Positions 12,478-23,819 are shown, counted from the stretch's first letter. The stretch: DNA of 64,000 nucleotides from Cucumis sativus (GCF_000004075.3 NC_026656.2:19664607-19728606), one strand, 5' to 3'. The notes: a model not told the origin generated them from the sequence alone. Numbers and translations are program-made.

Positions 12478-13749
12478 GGAAGATCCACTTCCCGGCCTCC
12501 CCACTTGAATTTCATAAATTGTGGGGTCTTTATGTCCCTTCCGATTATTGTTTTTTTTCTTTCTATTATTATTATTATTTTCACGAACAAAATAAAGCTT
12601 CTTTATTTATAACTGCAAATAAAGGCAAAGGCTAATTGATTAATCATCCCATTACGGGACCTTTTCTTTTTCTTTTCCTCAATAATTCATTCATCTCTTC
12701 AATATTAAATAAATAAAACTCATAAACCTATAATCTTTTTATCATCATTTTACAATCTTTTAATACTTTTTATTTTATCATTTCTACACCTATTTGACTG
12801 GTCTTTTATATTTTTACACATATTTTCAAACTGCTCGATGTTGTATTCAATTAATCCATACCTTAAACTCCGGGTCAATTAGTTTTTTAAATAATTATGT
12901 TAAATTTATATTTGAATTAGTTATTTAAGAAAATAGTTAAAAAATATTATTTCATTAAATTATATTAACTTCTTTTATGTGCTAAAATACTAATTGTAGT
13001 TTTCGCCCGATAATTTATAGATTGAAGCAATTGGATAAATATTGGGAGTGTATTTATTGAAACTTTAGAAGGAAGTTTAAGTGTAGGTTGATGTGCATTA
13101 AATGTTTCCATGGGAAACACGACGTTATGGACTTAGATTTTGCTGACTTACTGTCATCAAAAGTTGTTTGTTTTTATTATAATTTAGTATAGCTACTCCT
13201 TCATTCTAATTACTATTATTTCTACATGGATAATACTAACTTTAACAAATTAAATGTTAAAATATTTTTGATTTAATCATATTAACATTACTTTTATTGG
13301 AGTCAAACATTTAATTCACAAGTACGTTATGTTCAAAAAATAAATATGATGCATTTTCTAATTGAATGAGGGTTTTGAGTAAGGATTGTCCAAAAAAATA
13401 ATAGTAACTCATAGGATAGGTGAAGTTGAAGATAATTCTTTTCTTCAAAGTTATAATTAATTTAAACTATGCTAAGTCATACTTTATTTGAACAACAATA
13501 ACAAATTATCTCTTTAGTTTTTAGTCTCCCACTTTTGAAGAATGTGTGTTTCGTTTTTTAGTTATCAAATTTACATCAAAATATACTCATTTTTTGTATC
13601 TAAGTTTTTTAAATGTACATTTTCAATTACTATATTTTCAAAAATAGTTTGAAAAAGTCCATCAAACAACTTTATAATTTTATTTTAAGATAATTACAAT
13701 ACGTATAACTTTTTAAAATAATAATTAATTATACAACAACATTTAGAAA

Positions 13750-13870
13750 AAAAATTACAAGTATGTCTCAAATTTTGCTATATTTGCAATGTTTTTAAAA
13801 ATATTACTATACACTAATATTTTAAATCTAATAAATATATTTAAAATTATCTCATTATTTTAAATTATAA
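13750..13870. repeat. Fragment of the AT-rich dispersed repeat
   Basis: Contains 'gctatatttgcaa', 'tttttaaaaatatta' and 'ttttaaatct', which recur closely at 15190-15280. Ends are not definable by eye. Confidence 0.35.
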
Positions 13871-15129
13871 TATGACATTTTAAATAGAAGAAAAATCTCT
13901 AAAAATAATATCCTCTCAAATTTATTTTTTAATTTTCAACGTTATAAAATTTTATATAAAAAAAAAAGGGACAATTGGGAAAATATTTATGTTTTTAAAA
14001 AATTAAATGCAATGATTTTTTTGTTTTAATATATATTTTTCTATTTGTAAACAACCCCTATAGTATTTGGGTTTTTCCACATAAAAAGAATGTTAATTTA
14101 AAAGTAAAAAGAATAAAAAGTATAATGCTCGTTCGGAAGGACGAAAACCGATTAAAAGTTAATAAACTGTTGATGAAACTTTGAACTTTATATATATTTA
14201 GTGTAAAGTTCTAAAATATTTAATAGGTTACTAAATTTTTAATTGCTTCTGCCTTCCAAAACTTTCAATTCAGAAAGATACTTTCTTTTTAATACCGAAG
14301 ACTAAATAAATACGCCCAGATTAAAAAATTAATATCCCAATGCAGCCTTTTAATTTATCACATGTCAATAAAACAATAATATAAGTTTTCTAAAATTCTA
14401 AATTTATCATTTGCATGACAGTTTTTAATTTAGATAATTGGCCAATGTTACTCCTAAATATTTGCTTAGAATTCAATAATCTTTTATTTTGGAATTGAAT
14501 TGAAAGTGATGTTTATTTTTTGGACAGTTAATTAATTTAATAGAGGAAACATAAAAATAGAGGAGATAGGTTGGAATTAAATGTTTGAAAAGCAATAATA
14601 ATAAATAGAAAAAATGGAAATGTATTGTAAGTGAGAGGTGGGGTTGGATTCAGTGACAGAGTGAGTTAATAGAGTCGAAAAGTTGGTCCATTCTATTTGA
14701 CCAAACACACTTCCACTGCCACCACCTCCTAACTTCCATTCTTTATTGTACCTCCCCAATCCCAAAATTAATACTTAATTCAGTACACTTCCAAAAAGAA
14801 GAAGAAATTTTAGCATATTAAAGTCTTGAATATTTTAGGAATGCATATTGTTTTTCCATGGTTTAGAGACTTTCAAATGAACTTAACATTAATCATGGAA
14901 TTACTTTGGTAATCAAGGCGTAGGTAAAGTGAAAGAGAGTCCATTCGACTAAACTATGGGCTCTTGAAATTGAGGAGGAAGTTGTGGTGTTGAATAAGGG
15001 TCCATTGGGCATCTCCATGGGCCTCATTTCCAATTCCATTAATCAATATGGAATAAAGAAGAACCGCGAGGAATTGTGATTATGAATATGAAATTTTAAT
15101 ACTCAATATTAAAATTGAATTCTTTTTTT

Positions 15130-15600
15130 AAACTAGCAAAATATATGGACGATATAGCTCGATATTTTCAAATATGTTATATTAGTGATAAACTTTTATA
15201 ATTTATTTTGTTATATTTACGATTTTTAAAAAATGTTACCATATACTTAATTATTTTAAATCTAATTGCTATATTTATAATTACATCTTTTTTCTTTTGG
15301 TTACGCTTCCTTTGATTGAGTAAACCTAGATTGAGTAATAATATTAGAATCAAGTTTCAAATAAGAAAAGGTTGTCCAATTAAAGGATGTAATTTGACCC
15401 AAAGCCTAAATAATTGGGCTCAAATCTTAGTGAAGCTCGTCCACTATCTATAAAAAAAAATTAAAGAGTTGTTGTCAAAGTTTATCAATAATGAACCATG
15501 ATGGACTATAATCAACAATAAAAACTTTACTATATCTGTAATTTTTTAAGATATTGTTGTACAGTGAATTATTATCTCTACAAATTTAACCTACCAAAAC
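15130..15600. repeat. Two adjacent fragments of the AT-rich dispersed repeat
   Basis: About 15130-15290 contains 'gttatatttacga', 'tttttaaaaaatgttacc' and 'attattttaaatct'. About 15470-15600 contains 'actatatctgtaattttttaa' with 'gtttatcaataatg'. Both share wording with 9040-9420 and 13750-13870. Confidence 0.35.
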
Positions 15601-16911
15601 TTTTAAAAATTCTATAAATTAAGAATCTTTGTTTTATTTTTCAAGTTGAAAATTTGAAATTCTTGGAAGGGAACTACCTATATAGAATTTGGAGACAATT
15701 AATCACTAAAATGCAAAATACTATATAAATTGATAAAACGAGGGGACAAATTATAATTGAATGTGGAAATGTAAATTGAGAGAGTTAGTTTAAGCAGAAT
15801 GAATGATGATTGTTATGTAAGAAAGCAAAAGGAATAAAAAGGTTATGATAAATAAATAAAAACAAAAAGGGACTCATCTAAAATAATGATAACATCAACC
15901 AAAATGTTGAAGACAACAAGTACAACTTCATAGCCTCTATTTTTGGCCAACTCTAATCTTTCTTTTTGCCTCATTAATTATGGGTTCTATATATACATTC
16001 TTTTGCATCATTTTTTATTCAACACCTACAAACAGACATAAATATCCATTTAGTTTATGATTGTATTTCGTAATAAAAAGCCAATTTATTTTATCTGTAT
16101 TGAATAGAAAAACTTTATTTTATGTTCATATATCAACCTTGAAACTTATCCCATTTGTTCGGGCTATATTTTAAACCTCTAAATTTTTTTATATTAAATT
16201 TCTCCAAATTTTTTACGGTTAATAAGAAAAGATAATGCTCCAAACTTAAATTTTATTTGACAAATTAAGGTCGAACTAACATGTTAATGTGAACATGCTT
16301 TCAAACCAAATAAGTTATCGTATAAAAAAACTATTTATTTTTAAAACATAGGTATCGTATAAAATGGTTTATTTAAGTGATAGCTTATGCAACGCAAACC
16401 TATATAATCATTGAACTAACTATTAAAAAAATTGAACAATTGGTATAAATTACAAATGACTTTTCAAATGCTTAAACACTTAAAAAATAATTTTAAATAG
16501 ACGTAAAATATAGAATTAAATTTATGGAAATAATGATAAAAACTGTTTAAGCTCTATTTAGTTTGTAACCTCGTTAGTATATATTTTAAAGTCATCGTCA
16601 AATTTCAACTACTAAAAAGAAAGTAATTTTGAAAGCATATACATATTTTAGAAATAGTTTGGTACAACCTTCATATTATTTTGTCATTTTTTGGGAGTAA
16701 AGTTTAAAATAATGGATGAAACATTAAGTTATGGTAAATTGCAATGTTTTAAGTAAGACGTCATCTTCATTACATTATTCCTCAAAAAAAAAAAAAAATT
16801 AAAAAGAAAAAAAGAGAAGAAGAATTTGAAATGGAGAGATGAGTTGGCATTGTAATCACAAAGACACACTTACTTTCTCATCATAAAACCTTCAAAGGAA
16901 TCTGAGTGTCA

Positions 16912-17286
16912 ATGGCGTTCACTCAATCCTCAATGTTCCATAGTTCCTCTCCCCAACTCCCCCTAACGAATCTCATTTCTATTCTCTTTCTTAATTACTC
17001 TAAACCATTCCTTTTTCACTGCCTCTTCTTTCTCATTTTATTTACTTTTTCTAATTCTACTTTCAAATTCTGTTACTATTATTATTTGTATCTTTACAGT
17101 GATATGGATGAAGATAAGTCAATTTTAAACATTTTTCATACTCTAAAAAACAATAGCTCAATCAATGAGAACACCTACCCACTATTTTCTTTTACAATTG
17201 AAGATTCAAAACTCCAACTCTACATTTGTTGCACTAAGAGACAGAAGAAAGTTATTAGTTGGAAGTTGAAGGATATCTATATATAG
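16912..17286 (+). CDS. Uncertain open frame with good start context
   Basis: The ATG lies in a favourable plant context (gtcaATGGCg) and opens a 124-codon frame. The first half is Ser/Pro/Leu/Phe-rich and hydrophobic; the second half is more hydrophilic (DMDEDKS...). I recognise no family. The leader before it resembles the leader before a second short frame at 29417. It may be a short lineage-specific gene, the 5' exon of a non-coding transcript, or chance. Confidence 0.15.
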   Translation: MAFTQSSMFHSSSPQLPLTNLISILFLNYSKPFLFHCLFFLILFTFSNSTFKFCYYYYLYLYSDMDEDKSILNIFHTLKNNSSINENTYPLFSFTIEDSKLQLYICCTKRQKKVISWKLKDIYI

Positions 17287-17393
17287 GTAGAGGTAGAGAG
17301 ATTCCAAACTTTAATTTAACTGCAATGTGTGTGTGTATTTTTAACAAGTTGGCATAATGTTAATTATTGTGATAGAGAAAAAGTAAGCTATAA

Positions 17394-17412
17394 ATATATA
17401 TATATATATATA
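17394..17412. repeat. (TA)n microsatellite
   Basis: Uninterrupted TA dinucleotides, directly visible. Confidence 0.85.
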
Positions 17413-17770
17413 TTATATGTTAGGATTTGTGAACATGGAAGAACATGATTGGTCTGTCACATATATGATAGAGCACCGTGTTTGGCAAACTGCGATCCTC
17501 GACGTGGAACCATTCTCCCAAAACTCTCCAAATTCACAAACCCAATTATATATTGACACAAACACTAATTTTTTTCTTGATTAATCTTTAATTGTTATTA
17601 TATCACTATTTATACACATAATTAACAGATCTATTTTATACACAACCAATAATCTCAACAACTTATTTGGTGGATTCCACTTGTTTTTTTTTAATTTCTA
17701 TTCCATTAATATTTGGTAATCCTAAAAAGAAAAGAGAAGAGAAACAGAAATATGATTTGAAAATTAATTT

Positions 17771-18344
17771 TCAGCTGGAAACCTCGTCCAGAAGTTTGTA
17801 CCTTCTGACCTTATTCCTAAAGATGACGGGCCGCTTGATCCCAGTCCGGTGGGAAATCTCCTCCGATCTAGTCCGCCGGAGTTTTTCATCCACGGAAATG
17901 AGTCTCCGGCGAGGCGGAGGGGGAGGAGGAGGAGGAGGCAAAATTACTAGAGAGGAGGAGCTTTGTTTTTTGATGGGTTTGTTGAGTTGAGATCGAAAAT
18001 TGGGGAATTGATCGTTGTTGTTGATGATGGAAGAAGAAGAATTTGGGGATTTGGGGTTCGATTCTTGGTTTAGAGTTAGACACCAATTGCATATTCGGTA
18101 ACAATCGGCTTTGGGATACAAATTGCTACAGTACCTGAGAATTAAGAAGAAGAAAAAGAAATTGAAATTGAAATTGAAAAGAGAAGAACAAAAGGGGGGG
18201 GGACGTGGGGGAGGGTTAAAGAAATGGAAGAAAGTTTTGCCTGTGTTGGGATCTGAATTGGCAGATTTTGCAGTGAAAAAGCTCAAAAGAGAAACCAAAA
18301 TCTCCACACATGCAGCACTCAGATTGGGATTTGGATCCTGTCAT
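17771..18344 (-). CDS. Small plant PHD-type zinc-finger protein, two exons
   Basis: Exon 1 is 18344-18241, intron 18240-18135 (106 bases), exon 2 18134-17771, giving 155 residues. An in-frame TAA sits directly before the ATG. Residues about 10-58 carry a Cys-rich module: ECCMCGDFGF, LFHCKICQFRSQH, then after the junction RYCSNLYP and YRICNWCL. This C-x2-C / C-x2-C / Cys spacing matches the plant-specific PHD-like zinc-finger family as I remember it. Neither exon alone contains the whole module. The C-terminal half has a run of nine Pro (ILPPPPPPPPP) and a basic tail (RRRLISVDEKLRRTRSEE, RTGIKRP). The donor is AG|GCAAAA, so the intron would be GC-AG. The function of the family is not established; a nuclear role is inferred from the basic tail only. 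Confidence 0.75.
18135..18240 (-). other. Predicted GC-AG intron
   Basis: On the minus strand the sequence reads CACAG|GCAAAAC at the 5' end and a pyrimidine-rich tract ending TTCTCAG|GTACTG at the 3' end. Removing it joins H-R-Y-C-S-N in frame across the zinc-finger module. The donor starts GC instead of GT. Confidence 0.65.
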
Positions 18345-21300
18345 TTAAATTGACAAAATAAAAAATAAAAGATGTGAAATATAGTGATGAAGATGAAGAT
18401 GGAGATGGAGAAGTATATGAGGCTACAGAGAGGCAAAAGGGAGTTTATACGCAAAACCGTGTGTTTCTTTGTGGTCATTTTTATACATGGAAAAGCTATA
18501 CCAATAAAATAATGAATTTAATAATTTCCAAAATAAAACAATTTATATTAAATGAATACAAAAGAATAAAAAAGAATATAGTTTGGGATATAAACTTAGT
18601 TTGCAGTCAACAAGATTATTATTATTATTTCTTTAGGAGGAAAAGTCAGTCAATTGTGTTAGAAATAAAGAAAGAGAGGGAGGAGAGAAAGTGAGAGTGG
18701 AGGAAAATTCCATTCTAAATGTTGAGAGCCCAAAAAGGTGTTGTGTTTGGGTCAATGCCTTAGGTCTTTTAATATGTACATTAAATTACAAATTTTGTGA
18801 CCCAGAGATTTATTAAAGATGAGTCAACAATGAGTGTTATGGATATCAAACACCCAAACCTATTCAACAAAAACAAACATCTTTGAACACATCAAACATT
18901 TATAAGTCTCAAAACTTAAATTATAAATCTTTTTAAATAAATATTTATGAAAAATCAATTGTAAGATAGGAAAAATAAACTATACTCATTTTAGAATACA
19001 ACTAAACTAAACTTAAAGTATAAGTATGTAAATAAAACAAAAAATCTATAAATAAAATGACTGATATATGTGTATGTGTATGTGTGTGTATATATTTAAT
19101 GAACAATTTGTTTTTTACCATTTAAAAATAAAAAGTAAAGTGTACTTTTTTACAATGGTTTAATTTAATTTGAAATTCGAAAAATTGGAAGGTATGACAA
19201 TGGACACTAATCATTTATGATACTCACCAAAATAAGAAACGCAAAATTTCTTATTTGTAGAAAGACATAAATAGAAGCCTTATTAAAACCTCTAAAATAT
19301 TTGCAAGTTTCAAAACAAATAATTATTTTCTTAATTTGATACATAAAATTATGTTTTTTTTAATGTAAAATTCAGATCAAATATCTCATTGGATCAAAAT
19401 GACCATTTTTTTTCTTCTTGAAATTAAATGTGTTATTGAAAAGTTATGCAAGTGATTTATTAACAATGCAAATGGAATAATAAAATACTTTTATCTTCTA
19501 TATGATTAAAGAAATATGCCAAACGTGAGTATTGTTTTGATTGGTATATAATATGAATTGTTGACTAAGATATAACAACCTTAAATCTCCAATCAACTTG
19601 AAATTTAAGGGAAGATTAGAGAATGCTATTTGTTGAATTGAGTATTTTTTAAATTTGTGTAATGAAAAGGTTTGAAAATTAAAGAGCTTTAATGGAATCC
19701 AATGAATCCTTCCACCATAATACTAAAATTACCACATATTCCCTTTTTAAAGAGGGAGGAGCTAAGCCGAGCATAAATTTAAGGCTCAGCCCAATAGGAG
19801 ATTGAACCAAGGCCGATATTTGGGTATTGTAACCTATCGATTTGGGCCCGGGCAATGAAGTATTTGGGCTCTGGATGTCCACATCCACAAGGACTTCTTT
19901 CAGGGCTTGGACCTTTATGATCGGACCACTGCTCTTTCAAGGGAAGATAACCTTCTGTTATCTGAGGTTTTAGTTCATCAACTTTCCAAAGTATAATAAG
20001 TTCTCGATTCTGTGACAAATTACCTTATCGGTGAATTAATTTTTTTTTTAAAAAAAAGTGACCAAATTTCTTGTGATATGATGTGGGGTAAGAAGAAAGG
20101 GGAGAAAAAAGTATTATTAATAATCTCCAACCATTCAACTGATGTGGATGGGGAATTAGATTCCAACCTTCATTTAAAGAGGACAAAATACTCAATTTAC
20201 TTTTAGCTAAATTCTCTCTACCAATTACATATATAAAACTACTATAGAGAATAAACTTTTTAAAGATTATTAGCTTTCTTTTCATATAATACCCAATTTT
20301 TATTTTATTTAAGTTTTCTTTTACTATCAACATTAATTTTTTTAAAATAATAATAAAATAAATAACTCTCTGCCCATGTTTTCCTCGAATTAAAAGTTAG
20401 GAAAAAATTGATTAGCATTATTATTATTGTGGAAACGAATCCACTTTTTTTTGTTTCTTTTAATTCAGAAGTACTAAAACGTTTAAACATAACGATAGAA
20501 AAAAGGGAAATTGTCAAATGTTGCAAAATGGACACTTTTGACTTTCATAGAAAAATCTCATTTTTTGTAGTTTTTTTAATGAAGTGTAAATCCTCAAGAA
20601 GAAATGAATGACATATTTAAATCACTCCCATTATGTATATGAGGTTAAATGATAATATTATTTGTAAAGTTCTTATAAAATTTAATTCGAGAGAATTCAT
20701 GGATGTCTTGAACTCAAACAATCTAGTAAAATTTGCTAAAAATGATTAAATTGACAAAATATTTAAAAAACAAATTACTAATTTCTTTTATTATTTGTAA
20801 ATAAAAACTGATAACAAAACTATAAAAAAACAAATAACCAATTTCGATTTTCTAAACAAGACCTGGGTTTTCAAAACCATTGACTTCTATATATTTTCAA
20901 TATTTTTTAACAACCTCTAAAAAAAAATATTAGTGGTCTAGTTTTGAAGACGTCTAATATCACCCATTCCAAGGTATTTTAAAATCAAAATACTGTTTTA
21001 ACATCTGCAGTATGAAATGAATTTTATTTGTTTGGACTCATTTAGCTTCAAAGAAAAATATTAGATGCTTAATTTAATTTTAATAAAAAAAATCATAAAA
21101 ATTAAACTTTTTGTCTCCTCTAATAACAATTGACAAAGAAACTTCAAAAGTGTAAAATCAGAATCATTTTAATGAAATAAAAACAGTAAGTTTTTGAAAA
21201 TCCAAGAAGCAGATTTACAGCAGTAAATAAGCAAAGGGAGGATTACAGAAGTCAGAAATGAAAGAAAAGCAGGTAAAAAGAAAAGAAAAAAACAAAAACT

Positions 21301-22063
21301 AAGGCATAAAAGCATCACAAATGATCAGGAGAAGATCATATGTAAAACTGGAACCACTCAAATCACACACGCGTGCCACATCACATGCACATACACATCC
21401 CCAATATCATCCTCCATATCCCCATATCCCCATATCCTTCTTTCTTAATAATGCACTAACTCTCCCCCCTTGTCCCCACACTCTCCTCCTCTACTGTATA
21501 CATCATCATCTCCAACACCAATTTACATTTTCTTCTTTTTCCTACACTTCCAGCCAAAAACAATAACAATAATAATAAAATAAACACATCGCTCTCATTA
21601 TCATAATAAATGCTTGCATGCGACGCTACTTACATACACAGGCATAAAGACACCAACCCTAAAATTAATTTTGGATTCAAATACCAACCCTAATTATAAC
21701 TCATAAACTCATTCTTCCTTACCCATCCCCTTTTTTCTTTTTTCCTTTTTTCCCCCCTTCACAAAGCAAGAATAGAAAGAAAATCCCAACAGTTCTAAAG
21801 CTGTACCAAGCCGGAAAGTGGAAGGAAAGCCTTTGACTGCTTCATTACCTGCAAATTTGATCAAACTCCACTCCCAACAGACGGATTATGGAAAGAAAGT
21901 AAGAATAGGGGGCCCTATTAAACAAGGGCGTGCACCTCTTTATTTTGGGACCTCTTTTCATACCCCACCCCCAAAACTTTGCCTTCAACAAATCCATTTC
22001 CCCCCTTCTTGTTCAGGTGGGAGGAGAGTTCTTAAACACAAATCTTACAATTGCATTACCCTC
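18345..22063. other. 3.7-kb intergenic region
   Basis: No convincing gene. At about 19680-20010 there is a segment of higher GC (with GGGCCCGGGC and several GGGCT/AGCCC words) whose minus-strand frames recall a decayed transposon, but I cannot name it. A T-run/A-run junction sits at about 20038-20057. The stretch at about 21300-22060 is C/T/A-rich on the plus strand and probably includes the 3' untranslated region or downstream flank of the minus-strand bHLH gene. Confidence 0.45.
19680..20010. other. Higher-GC segment of unknown origin
   Basis: Composition shifts clearly from the surrounding AT-rich DNA. The minus strand offers two overlapping short frames (about 69 and 79 codons) rich in Pro, Gly, Ser and Cys, without recognisable motifs. 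The shift and broken frames fit a decayed mobile-element fragment. Also possible is a distal regulatory element. Confidence 0.25.
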
Positions 22064-22083
22064 CCCACCCACCCACCCACCCA
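22064..22083 (-). repeat. (CCCA)5 / (TGGG)5 repeat in the bHLH 3' region
   Basis: Five CCCA units on the plus strand read as five TGGG units on the minus strand, about 107-126 bases after the bHLH stop codon. In an RNA this provides five GGG runs separated by single U, a classical short-loop G-quadruplex pattern. Confidence 0.9.
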
Positions 22084-22189
22084 CCTACACTACGACTTCA
22101 ACGCCTTATTCCACCTCATCCAGTAACGCGTAACAATATTGGAAATATCATCTCAATCCGACCTTATTCGAACATAATAACATATGAAC

Positions 22190-23278
22190 TCAGCAGCATG
22201 TATTGAGACCAAACGTCTCAGCTTTCAGTCTTAAAGATTTTAAGTATTGGATTGCCTCGTCTAGTACAACGATGGCTTCTTTGCCTTTCCCCCCAGGAAT
22301 TAAACTCTCAAGAATACCCACAGTCTCACGTATTTTTTCTTTTCTTATCTTTTTGTTGATAGACGAGGAGTCCACATCCTCTATATCCTGGCTTCCTACA
22401 TTTCCACAATTAGATTCAGCATCGTCCTCGTACTCGGGGGATCTTCGAGGCATCGGTGAACTTGCAGTGTCCATTACTGACATTACATCAAAACCTCCAT
22501 CAATTTTCCGTTTCTTCGTTGAACCTGCAGAACTAGCAACTTCTTCGTTCATTTCCTCACATGGATACCGTTTATCTTTAGTTGTCATTGCGCTTGGTGA
22601 ATGACCAGTGCTAGTAACTTCATCTTCATCCTCATCAAATTCACTTTCATCCTCTGAGTAGAGAAGTGCATTGAGTTCTTCTGTGTCTTCTTGCATCTCA
22701 CTCTGCTCATCAGTCTCATGGTTCTCAGCAAAATCATTAGACAAAACTGGTTTCGAGTCATAAATGAAATCTTGTTTATTTCTAGTATCTTCTCCATTAA
22801 ATTTATAAGCAGCACTAGGTTGTGGACTCCATGAAGTAAGTAATTGGAGAGGACCACCAACTCCAGAACATAAAACCAAAGTTGTTTTATCCGCTGACTG
22901 ATCAATGACAAGAAACCCCTTCTGCTGAGTCCCAGAGCCACAAAGAGGCGCCACATCCTCTTTCAAAAGTCCTTTCGATTGAGCCACTAGATTATCATTG
23001 TAGATAGGACTCTTTACGGGTAAAGTAGCTTGTTGTGAAGGTCCCAAACAATGAAGCCAACTACGTGGTTCATTCACTAGGCCTACCTGCGGTTGAGGGA
23101 CCTTCAATGCAGAGCTTACTGGAAAGGTTCCATTCTTCATAACCATATTGTTGCTGATACTTGAAGCAACGAGATTAGGTCGGCCCAGATTCGGTGCAGC
23201 ACTGAAAGAATTTAACAGCGATGGTTCCCAATCAAAAAGAAGCCTAGGAGGACGTCCTGCTTCCCAAGCTTCTCCCAT
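22190..23278 (-). CDS. SAC51-like: SAC51/bHLH143-type atypical bHLH transcription regulator
   Basis: The main reading frame is in one exon: 362 residues from ATG (MGEAWEAGRPPRLLFDWEP) at 23278. Residues about 191-223 are strongly acidic (EQSEMQEDTEELNALLYSEDESEFDEDEDE), KKRK at 255-258 is a likely nuclear signal, and residues about 305-352 form the bHLH. Its basic part (INKKIRKEKIRETVGILE) lacks the His-Glu-Arg DNA-contact pattern of canonical E-box binders, as in the SAC51 family; helix 2 is KEAIVVLDEAIQYLKSL. Assignment is supported independently by the conserved uORF in the leader (23509-23819). In Arabidopsis SAC51 acts downstream of thermospermine (ACL5) to restrain xylem differentiation, with translation controlled by the leader uORF. 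A leader intron (23297-23400) ends 18 bases before the ATG. Confidence 0.93.
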   Translation of the reverse strand: MGEAWEAGRPPRLLFDWEPSLLNSFSAAPNLGRPNLVASSISNNMVMKNGTFPVSSALKVPQPQVGLVNEPRSWLHCLGPSQQATLPVKSPIYNDNLVAQSKGLLKEDVAPLCGSGTQQKGFLVIDQSADKTTLVLCSGVGGPLQLLTSWSPQPSAAYKFNGEDTRNKQDFIYDSKPVLSNDFAENHETDEQSEMQEDTEELNALLYSEDESEFDEDEDEVTSTGHSPSAMTTKDKRYPCEEMNEEVASSAGSTKKRKIDGGFDVMSVMDTASSPMPRRSPEYEDDAESNCGNVGSQDIEDVDSSSINKKIRKEKIRETVGILESLIPGGKGKEAIVVLDEAIQYLKSLRLKAETFGLNTCC

Positions 23279-23508
23279 CCAATCAAAACAATTTACCTGC
23301 ACGAATGAGACCCTAAATATCTGAAAAATGGAACATGCTAGAAACTGTAGCAGAGGGAAAGGACCAACAAAAACGGAGGAAGAGTAGAAGTAAAACATAC
23401 CAGAAAGAGGGCGTTGAAAACTAGCGATTGCAGTTTCTGTATCTTTCAGGATTAAGAAAAACAATAAAAGACGCCAGCTTAATATGAACGCAGAAATACG
23501 AAACCTAT

Positions 23509-23819
23509 CTACGTGACTGGTTTCAACAAATGACGAAAGTACTCAGCCTGGAAAGAAGAACAAAAATGGGGATAAGTTCACTTGCAGACAGATATGTATT
23601 TTCATCAAGAAAGAAGGCGAGAGATATCATAAATAACATTCATTCAATATCTTATCAATCAGAAAGACGGCATCATTTAAGGTATTAATTACGAACCTGA
23701 CAATCCTGGAGAGGTTGAAAGCATGCTATGACTCTAACGATTATGGTGGCACTTCCAGCAATCCCATTTTCGTGTTTCAATGTTCGAAATCTTGTTTGAG
23801 TAGCTGCTTGGCACACCAT
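23509..23819 (-). CDS. Conserved SAC51-family uORF, 53 residues, split by an intron
   Basis: ATG at 23819 (MVCQAATQTRFRTLKHENG), exon part 23819-23697 (41 codons), intron 23696-23548, second part 23547-23509 (12 codons plus TAG). The C-terminal half carries the conserved block GIAGSATIIVRVIACFQPLQ, DCQ, then AEYFRHLLKPVT. This is the conserved peptide uORF of SAC51/SACL genes: in Arabidopsis it represses the main frame and thermospermine relieves that repression. It is too short, and too interrupted, for ordinary ORF calls. The joined frame is open and ends at a stop before the main ATG. The peptide is thought to act in cis on the ribosome rather than as a free protein. Confidence 0.93.

Larger units (their letters stand above)
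12478..17770. other. 5.3-kb intergenic region, AT-rich with repeat remnants
   Basis: I see no secure gene. There are decayed copies of the AT-rich dispersed repeat (about 13750-13870, 15130-15290, 15470-15600), a TA microsatellite at 17394-17412, and one weak open frame at 16912-17286 (listed separately). Phrases such as those at about 13540-13690 and 16130-16290 look like old transposon-derived intergenic repeats. Confidence 0.5.

Noticed and set aside
18040..18075. GGTTCGATTC, resembling a tRNA T-loop
   Set aside because: It lies within the coding exon of the zinc-finger gene and no cloverleaf can be built around it.
22203..22956. Open frames of 123-133 codons on both strands over the bHLH
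   Set aside because: Shadows of the SAC51-like coding sequence in other frames.
23279..23464. N-terminal extension of the bHLH frame by 62 residues
   Set aside because: It starts at TTG, spans a leader intron (GT at 23400, AG at 23297) and would contradict the known start of the family.
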